A DNA stretch of 26,459 nt from Nemertoderma westbladi. Taxonomy: Eukaryota; Xenacoelomorpha; Nemertodermatida; Nemertodermatidae. Location of the stretch: contig JAUCBJ010006104.1 in assembly GCA_032718475.1 (NCBI GenBank), forward strand, positions 1 to 26,459, read 5' to 3'. Positions 1-9,800 of the stretch are shown piece by piece (within the stretch, counting starts at the first letter, position 1; the number at the start of each line of letters is the position of its first letter). The notes below the pieces were generated by a model. The model was not told the DNA's origin. It was given only the letters and a program-made list of their open reading frames with translations, and ran no database searches. The position numbers were made by a program, and so were the translations under genes.

Positions 1-58
1 ATTATAAATGATAATAATACAGTAACTTATTAGAATTAAAAAGCTTGAGTTATTGCAA

Positions 59-436
59 TATAGTGGTACTTTTATTTAATTGTCAAGCAATGAAGTAAAA
101 ACCTTACCGGTAGGTATGCAGTACAAATGAAACAGTGATTGGCGCAAGTTTGAGGTGATGCTTCCCAGTGGTTAAACGGATACACTTCTACCTTGTTTCA
201 CTTTACCTTTCTTTCTCCATTGGGAACTTCTATCTTTTGTCTCCTTTCTAGCTCTAGCTTCTTGAGAAATCCCCCATTGGGACGAAACCTACTGATCAGC
301 TGACAGTTGTCAGCTGATCACTGATTGCATGCAACGTCTACAGGTCAGTTGCTTTTTTACTGTTTCATTCGTACTGCATACCTACCGGTAAGGTTTTTAC
401 TTCATTGCTTGACAAATAAATAAAAGTACCACTATA
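59..436. mobile_element. MITE-like element with about 77-bp terminal inverted repeats
   Basis: The left arm (59 to about 137) starting TATAGTGGTACTTTTATTTA is matched by the reverse complement of the right arm (about 360-436), with only a few differences, through CAAGCAATGAAGTAAAAACC and TTACCGGTAGGTATGCAGTA. The element is 378 bp with no coding frame. Its interior holds a near-perfect hairpin (about 296-321: GATCAGCTGACA, loop GT, TGTCAGCTGATC). The word ATACAGTAACTTAT occurs outside both ends (from about 18 and about 434), but 28 bp away from the left end, so the target-site duplication is unclear. It lies in the intron following RANBP9/10 exon 5. Confidence 0.8.
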
Positions 437-979
437 CAGTAACTTATGTTTATAGTTAGAGTTGATCAATATGTCATCCCCATTAAACTGTTAGTTGTCC
501 CTAATTAATTACGCCATCCTACTTAAATTACTTCACACCCTCCCCCCACCCATATCAGACAGTGTTTGACGTCTCACAATAATTATAGCGTAAATACTTG
601 TAATCAAATCATTGATTATAATCAAAGTAAACCCTGTTTTTTAAATCCTTAAACATTTTGGCGTAATGTAAAGAACAATCTGAGCAACATGGCACTTCAT
701 TCATACAGCGAGATTGTAATATTTACGATTTTTGGGAGATGGTTAAATTAACATTTTATTAAATAATATTAACTTTAATTTATATTGGTTGTTAAAATAT
801 GGTAAATGTTTATCGCAATATAACCTACAATTTAGAATAATAATTGACATATTTATAGAATATGGTGGGCTAGTTTCAATAAGCCACGTTTCCACCCACG
901 ATATATGTGAGGCACAATCAATAATAATTGAGTATTACGATTACGATGTGTTTTGGCTATAAAACATAGCATATAAAGC
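437..979. other. AT-rich intronic sequence, nothing recognised
   Basis: This is part of the intron after RANBP9/10 exon 5. Both strands were read for the missing CTLH exon and no matching coding segment was found. Confidence 0.6.
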
Positions 980-3683
980 ATGAGCCGGGTGTGGGGGTTA
1001 AACAAAACATAGCCTCGTGACCCGGGTGTGGGGGTTAAACAAAACAGCATAGTGAGCCGGGTGTGGGGGTTAAACAAAACATAGCCTAGTGAGCCGGGTG
1101 TGGGGGTTAAACAAAACATAGCCTCGTGACCCGGGTGTGGGGGTTAAACAAAACAGCATAGTGAGCCGGGTGTGGGGGTTAAACAAAACATAGCATAGTG
1201 AGCCGGGTGTGGGGGTTAAACAAAACATAGCATAGTGAGCGGGGTGTGGGGGTTAAACAAAACATAGTGAGCCGGGTGCGGGGGTTAAACAAAACATAGC
1301 ATAGTGAGCCGGGTGTGGGGGTTAAACAAAACATAGTGAGCGGGGTGTGGGGGTTAAACAAAACATAGTGAGCCGGGTGCGGGGGTTAAACAAAACATAG
1401 CATAGTGAGCCGGGTGTGGGGGTTAAACAAAACATAGTGAGCGGGGTGTGGGGGTTAAACAAAACATAGTGAGCCGGGTGCGGGGGTTAAACAAAACATA
1501 GCATAGTGAGCCGGGTGTGAGGGTTAAACAAAACATAGCATAGTGAGCCGGGTGTGGGGGTTAAACAAAACATAGCATAGTGAGCCGGGTGTGGGGGTTA
1601 AACAAAACATAGCATAGTGAGCCGGGTGTGGGGGTTAAACAAAACATAGCATAGTGAGCCGGGTGTGGGGGTTAAACAAAACATAGCATAGTGAGCCGGG
1701 TGTGGGGGTTAAACAAAACATAGCATAGTGAGCCGGGTGTGGGGGTTAAACAAAACATAGCATAGTGAGCCGGGTGTGGGGGTTAAACAAAACATAGCAT
1801 AGTGAGCCGGGTGTGGGGGTTAAACAAAACATAGTGAGCGGGGTGTGGGGGTTAAACAAAACATAGTGAGCCGGGTGCGGGGGTTAAACAAAACATAGCA
1901 TAGTGAGCCGGGTGTGGGGGTTAAACAAAACATAGTGAGCGGGGTGTGGGGGTTAAACAAAACATAGTGAGCCGGGTGCGGGGGTTAAACAAAACATAGC
2001 ATAGTGAGCCGGGTGTGGGGGGGGGGGGGGTTAAACAAAACATAGTGAGCGGGGTGTGGGGGTTAAACAAAACATAGTGAGCCGGGTGCGGGGGTTAAAC
2101 AAAACATAGCATAGTGAGCCGGGTGTGGGGGTTAAACAAAACATAGTGAGCGGGGTGTGGGGGTTAAACAAAACATAGTGAGCCGGGTGCGGGGGTTAAA
2201 CAAAACATAGCATAGTGAGCCGGGTGTGGGGGTTAAACAAAACATAGTGAGCGGGGTGTGGGGGTTAAACAAAACATAGTGAGCCGGGTGCGGGGGTTAA
2301 ACAAAACATAGCATAGTGAGCCGGGTGTGGGGGTTTAACAAAACATAGCATAGTGAGCCGCGTGTGGGGGTTAAACAAAACATAGTGAGCCGGGTGTGGG
2401 GGTTAAACAAAACATAGTGAGCCGGGTGCGGGGGTTAAACAAAACATAGCATAGTGAGCCGGGTGTGGGGGTTTAACAAAACATAGCATAGTGAGCCGCG
2501 TGTGGGGGTTAAACAAAACATAGTGAGCCGGGTGTGGGGGTTAAACAAAACATAGCATAGTGAGCCGGGTGTGGGGGTTTAACAAAACATAGCATAGTGA
2601 GCCGCGTGTGGGGGTTAAACAAAACATAGTGAGCCGGGTGTGGGGGTTAAACAAAACATAGCATAGTGAGCCGGGTGTGGGGGTTAAACAAAACATAGCA
2701 TAGTGAGCCGGGTGTGGGGGTTAAACAAAATATAGCATAGTGAGCCGGGTGTGGGGGTTAAACAAAACATAGTGAGCCGGGTGTGGGGGTTAAACAAAAC
2801 ATAGCCTAGTGAGCCGGGTGTGGGGGTTTAACAAAACATAGCATAGTGAGCCGGGTGTGGGGGTTAAACAAAACATAGCATAGTGAGCCGGGTGTGGGGG
2901 TTAAACTAAACATAGCATAGTGAGCCGGGTGTGGGGGTTAAACAAAACATAGCCTAGTGAGCCGGGTGTGGGGGTTTAACAAAACATAGCATAGTGAGCC
3001 GCGTGTGGGGGTTAAACAAAACATAGTAGTGAGCCGGGTGTGGGGGTTAAACAAAACATAGCATAGTGAGCCGGGTGTGGGGGTTTAACAAAACATAGCA
3101 TAGTGAGCCGGGTGTGGGGGTTAAACAAAACATAGCCTAGTGAGCCGGGTGTGGGGGTTTAACAAAACATAGCATAGTGAGCCGGGTGTGGGGGTTAAAC
3201 AAAACATAGCATAGTGAGCCGGGTGTGGGGGTTAAACAAAACATAGCATAGTGAGCCGGGTGTGGGGGTTAAACAAAACATAGCCTAGTGAGCCGGGTGT
3301 GGGGGTTAAACAAAACATAGCATAGTGAGCCGGGTGTGGGGGTTAAACAAAACATAGCATAGTGAGCCGAGTGTGGGGGTTAAACAAAACATAGCATAGT
3401 GAGCCGGGTGTGGGGGTTAAACAAAACATAGCATAGTGAGCCGGGTGTGGGGGTTAAACAAAACATATAATAGTGAGCCGGGTGTGGGGGTTAAACAAAA
3501 CATAGCCTCGTGAGCCGGGTGTGGGGGTTAAACAAAACATAGCATAGTGAGCCGGGTGTGGGGGTTAAACAAAACATAGCATAGTGAACCGGGTGTGGGG
3601 GTTAAACAAAACATATAATAGTGAGCCGGGTGTGGGGGTTAAACAAAACATAGCATAGTGAGCCGGGTGTGGGGGGTTAAACA
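980..3683. repeat. G-rich minisatellite, 32/37-bp units, about 2.7 kb
   Basis: The core is GTGAGCCGGGTGTGGGGG followed by TTAAACAAAACATAGCATA. Long units (37 bp, with CATAGCATAG) and short units (32 bp, with CATAG only) alternate. In several blocks (about 1230-1500 and 1810-2300) a three-unit higher-order repeat of about 101 bp recurs: a long CCGGGTGTG unit, a GCGGGGTGTG unit and a CCGGGTGCG unit. Other variants include GGTTTAACA, CCGCGTG and a 14-G expansion at 2017-2030. The G-runs could form G-quadruplexes on the plus strand. The array ends 13 bp from the exon 5 donor. Open frames through it are repeat artefacts. Confidence 0.95.
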
Positions 3684-3697
3684 GATTAAACACTTAC

Positions 3698-3884
3698 GTT
3701 GTCGGTTTTTAATACTGGTAATCTCTTCTCCCATTGGTTGGTTTGTGGCTTTAGTGAAGCTTTCAGCGGCCCCTGTGTAACCATGGTGAACGAGGTAGCT
3801 GGCTACCAGTTGCCTTAGATCCCCGTGCATACTCCGGCTATCATTCCGTTTCAGTATCTTTTGATATATTTCTTCACGTTGTTC
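3698..3884 (-). CDS. RANBP9/10: RANBP9/10 exon 5 (LisH and start of CTLH)
   Basis: The acceptor CATATTTAG ends at 3885. The exon begins [18 protein letters not shown], continuing exon 4 without missing residues, then [36 protein letters not shown] and ITSIKNRQ. It ends in phase 1 at CAAC with a good donor, GTAAGT (3697-3692). Reading past the donor enters the minisatellite and gives a false 63-residue open frame. The next exon, expected to continue the CTLH domain, was not found between 1 and 3690. Confidence 0.94.
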
Positions 3885-6800
3885 CTAAATATGAATTTTA
3901 ATAATAATAGACGACTGACTGGCTATACTAACTAAACCTACACAACGACGTTATTATTAGTAATCCATTAATGTATAAACTGTTCGCAGTCTCAAGTCTC
4001 AACAACCCGATTTCGCGTTCCTGAAATAGACTAGCTGTAAGCAAAAGGTCAATTAATCGCTAACTTTATTCTAAACCGATTAAATTATAAAATTTTATAA
4101 CTTATAATTATCTATCTAAAGCGATTTGAGATTGAGTTTTGCTATTGACACATAGTCGAATAAAGTCGACGTGCTTTCTGCAGCGGACTCTCAATAAGAT
4201 ACCGGTACTGTACGGGGCAATGCCTCTTACCTACCCACGGCCGCGACCTACCCACGGCCACGACCTACCCACGGCCGCAACCTACCCACGGCCGCGACCT
4301 ACCCATGGCCGCGACCTACCCACGGCCGCAACCTACCGGTACTGTATGGGGCAACGCCTCTTACCTACCCACGGCCGCGACCTACCCACAGCCGCGACCT
4401 ACCCACGGCCGCGACCTACCCGTCAGGTCAGGTGCTGAGATCCAGCTTCACACTACAGCTGAGCAACAGGTATGAGACTCTTGCCTCTGAGGCGGCAGAT
4501 CACTGTGAGGGCTATACTGCCTTCACAGAGGCAGTTAAGTTAGCAGCTGCAGAAACAGTTCCTGTATACCCTCGAAACAGGAAACGGGCCCCCTGGACTG
4601 ACAACAAAATTTAGAAGTGCCTAAATGACCTCTACAAGGCGCAGAATGAGTCCCGACTCAAACAGACTACAGCGGCCAAGAATGCAGTTAAGGCTGCATC
4701 TAGGTCCCTGAACAGGCAGTACTCTGTTAATTTACAGGAGCTAGTAAACCAACAGGTTGATGCCATCAATGATGCTGACGACAGCAGGCAATCATCCTAG
4801 GCATGGAAATCGATCAATCTGCTTACTGGGCGGAAAAGCCAACCAACCACCAAGGTTAAGGCTGATTCACCAGCCGATCGCCTCAATGGTTGGAAAGCCC
4901 ACTTTGAAAAGCTCCTCAATAATGACAGGGTATTGCCTGATAACTTTATAGAAGTAAAAGTGTCTGAGTCTGTACTCCCAGACATTCCCATTGGCGATAT
5001 CTCCTTTGCAGAAGTGAAGGCTGCTGCAAAGAGCATTAAGACCAATCGTGCCAGTGGAGTAGATGGTGTTCCCCCTGAGGTCTTTAAAATACCTGAGTGT
5101 TTAAAGCTCATCTATCCCATCATAGTAGACATGTACCGAACAACAAGAGTCCCACAAGAAATGAAAACAAATAAGTTGGTGCCAGTTCCCAAGAAGGGCA
5201 ACCTAACACTCTATGGTTCTTTTCGGGGAATCTCATTGATCTCGATTGCTGCAAAGCTATACAATAGGATTCTATTAAATCGCATCAGGGATCCCATTGA
5301 GAGACTGCTCCGTGGAAATCAAAATGGGTTCCGTAAAGGTCGTGGGACCATGGAGCCCATTTTGGCACTTAGAAGGATAATTGAAGAGTTATCAAAAAAG
5401 AAAGACAGGCATCTGGCTGTTATCTTTGTTGACTTCTTCAAGGCCTTTGATTCAGTCTCTCGCTCACGTATGTTCAGCATACTTTCATTATATGGGATTC
5501 CTGATGAAATTATTGCAGCAATCAGATCAGTATACGATGGTTCGACAACATTTGTGTCTACTGTTGACGGTGACACAGAACCATTTGAAGTGTTATGGGG
5601 CGTCCTCCAGGGAGACACACTTGCACCATTCTTGTTCATAATTGTTGCTGACTATGTTCTACGCATGTCCTTAGATCATCATAATGGTGATGGGGTGATG
5701 ATAACTCCACCTACTGGCTCCAGAAGTCGAGGAAATCCTGCCAAGTACCTAACTGATCTAGACTTTGCTGATGACTTAGGAGTACTCTCAGAATCACTAG
5801 AGGGAGCCCAACGGCTCCTCAGCTCATTAGAACATGCCGCTTCTAGTGTTGAGGTCTTTTTATTAACTCCAGAAAGACCAAAATTTTGACAGTTAACTTT
5901 GAAAGTCCTCAGCAAGTCTCTGATCGGATGAGCATAAGCTCAAAAGATGGTATGCTTGAGCATGTGGATGACTTCTGTTACCTGGGATCATGGATCCGGA
6001 AGTCAGATGAGGACCTTCGAATACGTAAGGGAAAGGCATGGGCGGGCAGCCTTGAATAGGCTTTCCAGGATTTGGAAGTCACCGAGAATTAATCGGACAC
6101 TTAAGGATTGCTATTTGCTTACATAAACCTTGATGAACTTTACCCACAGTTTTTAGTGTTTTTACCCATATTATTTTATAAACAAACAACTCAACCTGTT
6201 GAAATGTAAAAAGACACTAAAGATTGTTACAATGAACGCACGCACGCTGAAAGCACATAGCAAACAGGGTGACATGGTTGCTCTGGCAATGGAATATAAC
6301 ATCGACATCATCTGCATCCAAGAACATCGGATTTGTCATGAAGACACTGCCATGAAGTACAATGACATTGGAAATGGATGGACGTTAGTAACAAGCTCAG
6401 CAGTAAGAAACTCGGCCAATGCATCAATTGGTGGAGTAGGAATTCTGCTAAGCCCATTTGCACTTAAGACCCTAAACAACATCGAATCTATAAATTCCAG
6501 GGTTATGATCGCAACATTTGATGGGAATCCCAAGGCAACAGTTATATGTTGCTACAGTCCAACCAATGCCTCAGAGCCAGAACAAGCAGTCAAGTTTTAT
6601 GAAGAACTGATTGGACTTATAAAGGACATTCCGTGACACAATGTTAAAGTCATTGCTGGTGACCTGAATGCGCAAATTGGCCCAGAAGACATCAAGGGTT
6701 ACACCTATAACACCAGTTCTAACAGAAATGGGTACTTACTTGTTGACCTAATGGAAGAATGTGAATGGATACCAACAAACAACACATTCGAAAAGAGTAA

Positions 6801-9800
6801 GGGGAAGCTATGGACCTTTCAATACCCTAATGGAACCAAAGCACAACTGGATTACATCCTTATAAACAAAAAGTGGAGAAACAGCATGATCAACTGCGAG
6901 GCATACAGCTCGTTTAACCTAATTGGTTCGGACCACAGAATTGTGACTGCAGAGATAAGACTCAGTTTGAGAGCCAGCAAACCCAGTACAAGCAAGCAAA
7001 TCAAATATGACTGGGAGAAACTCAGAACTGACAATGCTGTAAAGGATGCTTATACAGTAGAAGTTCAAAACCGCTTTGAAGCACTTCAGTCAATGGATGA
7101 AGACCAATCCACCGATTCAATATACCAGAATATAATAACAGCCCACAAGGAATCAGCTAAGAGGCATATCCCCCAGAAACCCAAACGAAAACAGTATGTG
7201 CCATGGCAAAACTCTGAGGTTACTTGTAAGAAAGAAGATCTTAAGATAGCCTACAAAGTTAAAACCGAACAACCAACAACTGAAAACAATAACAAGGTTG
7301 AGAAAGCTAAGGACGATCTTAAATTGGCCTACAACATCAGCCAGGAAAAGTACATACAGGATAAAACTGAAGCAATTACAACTGCTCACATACAGCAACA
7401 ATCAAGACTTACCTGGCAAACTGTAAATGAGGTATCTGGTCGGAAAAGTTGAGCAAAGGGGCGCCTCAAAGCCGATAGTCCTGAAGAACGTGTTGGGAAG
7501 TGGAAAAATCACTTCAGCAACTTGCTTGGGCAGCCACGAAACATCGAGGTCAGCCCTACCACGAAAATATATGACAAGACACTACCTATAGAAACAGGGG
7601 ACTTCACACCTGCTGAACTCCAAAGAAGCATTAAGAGCATGTCCAATAATAAAGCGAGTGGATTAGATGAAATCCCAGCGGAGGTATGGAAAACCGGAGT
7701 GCTAAACAGACCATTATTGAATGTTTGCAACCGGATGTTAAAAGGGGAAAAGGCACCACCAATTTGGACTAAAGGTCAACTAAAGCCTCTCCCCAAGAAA
7801 GGAGACCTCGGCATACCAACAAACTATCGTGGGATCTGTCTGCTTGTGGTAGCTGCCAAAATATACAATAAAATGATTATATATAGGATTAGGACTCACA
7901 TAGAGAAACTACTGCGTAAGAGCCAAAACGGATTTCGACCAAGTAGATCAACAATAGCTCAGATACTTGCACCACGGAGACTGATTGAAGGAATTAAGTC
8001 AAAGAATCTCCCCGCGGTCATGACTTTTGTGGACTTCAAGAAGGCATTCGACTCCAACCATAGAGGTAAAATGCTTGAAATCCTAAGAGCTTATGGAATA
8101 CCAGAAGTAATTGTTGCTGGCATTGGATTGTTATATTGTGACACAGAAGCGCAGGTACTCTCACCAGATGGTGAAACTGAGTTTTTCTCAATCTTGGCTG
8201 GTGTACTGCAACGTGACACATTAGCACCATTACTATTTGTAATTGTGCTGGATTACGCAATGAGGACGGCCACAAAGGGTGAAGATCTGGGATTCACACT
8301 TCAAGAACGCAGAAGTAGTAGATATCCGGCAACTACAGTCACAGATGTAGCAAAAATGACATAGAAGTTAGGAAAGCAAAGGCTTGGGTAGCTCTATCAA
8401 AAATGGATAGCATCTGGAAATCAGATCTCTCCAGGCACCTGAAGACTAAGTTCTTTCGAGCCACAGTGGAAAATGTATTTTTATACGGGGGTGAGACCTG
8501 GACACAGACTAAATCACTTGAACAACGAATTGATGGTTGCTACACAAGACTACTAAGGGCAGCCCTAAACATCAGCTGGAGACAACACATAACAAACGCC
8601 GAACTTTATGGTACAATACCACCTGTATCAACCACCCTCCGTGAACGCAGATTAAGATTCAGTGGGCACTGCTGGCGAAGTAAAGACGAGGTCATACCAG
8701 ATCTACTTCTCTGGAAACCAACTCATGGAAAGCGTAGTCGTGGACGACCGGCCATAACATATATAGATCAACTTGAAAGGGATACTGAACTTGGGAGAAA
8801 CGAAATTGCGACAACTATGGAGAATCGGGAAGCCTGGAAGGATCTCATTTCCACTGTCCGAGTTCGCTCGACCTAGTAGTAGTACATGTTTTATTTAATT
8901 AATGACGATTGTTTTCCTCTATATGTAATTAGACCCTTTTACTATGTTTGTTTTTACTTAATTAATATTTATTATATTTTACTAAATTATTTTATGAACC
9001 AAATATTTATGAACCATAAAAGAGAATCAACCTACAATTAATTAATTATGATTATTTATATTTTGATCAATAACTTATCCCGTTTTAACATATAAACTGC
9101 ATACCGTTTATTGAAAGTTGCTATAATTAATTATTTTTTACGGTTTAATTTCAGATTTAAATTGAATGCTTAATTGTAGTACCGGTACAGAATGTTGTAT
9201 GCTTATCATGTATGGTTTATTGTTTGTAGTATGTATATTCCTTTTTACATGTTTTGTACAGGAATTAAAACGAATCAATCAATCAATCAGGTCCGATTAT
9301 TTAGAGCAGCAGTAGTTCCAGTACTCCTCTATGGGAGTCCATGCTGGGCTCTAACTGCTGAGGACACCAAATCTCTGGATGGCACATTCACAAGAATGCT
9401 ACGCCGGGTTCATTGTGTCAAGTACAATGCCCACATCTCCAACCAGACACTATATAACATTGGAGGTGTCTCATTGGTTCCCCCAAGCTTGACACAAGAA
9501 CAAAATCGCCTCCGTTTTGCAGGACATTGCTTTCGCCGTAAGGACCAGCCAGTGCATAATCGTGTACTTTGGCAGCCTCATGGAGTGAATAAGCATGGTG
9601 GACATGGACAGCCCATGACTTTCTTGAGACGCATCTTAAAGGACACTGGCCTTGAAGATGCGGATGATCTAGCAAATGTCATGGGTAATAGGGAGTTGTG
9701 GCGGTGCAATTTTGTCGATAAGCCGGCACAGCATTCTTAAAAATGCAGCTGCAATGCAGCATGCCGATCCTAGTAGTAGTAGTAGTAGCGACCTACCCAC

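Larger units (their letters stand above)
6107..9289 (+). mobile_element. LINE B, about 3.2-kb non-LTR retrotransposon inserted in LINE A
   Basis: The boundaries come from comparing copies A and C: A breaks after CACTTAAGG and resumes at GGTCCGATT, so at most a 2-bp target duplication (GG) is visible. Its layout is a 5' leader of about 90 bp, one long ORF (6199-8876, broken), an AT-rich 3' UTR (8877 to about 9270) and a (AATC)n tail ending at 9289. The single endonuclease-RT ORF and short tandem-repeat tail fit RTE-like APE-type LINEs; the clade is not certain. It lies in the same orientation as A and opposite to RANBP9/10. Confidence 0.88.

Noticed and set aside
1-979. Next RANBP9/10 exon (rest of CTLH domain)
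   Set aside because: Both strands were read for the expected block following NRQ and nothing matched, so it should lie left of the window.
853-1361. Minus-strand open frames rich in LTPTPGS and FNPHTRL
   Set aside because: Translation of the minisatellite; unit length changes break the frames and no start or splice context is seen.
980-3683. CRISPR array or centromeric satellite
   Set aside because: The units are directly adjacent with no unique spacers, and the array sits inside an intron of a conserved gene.
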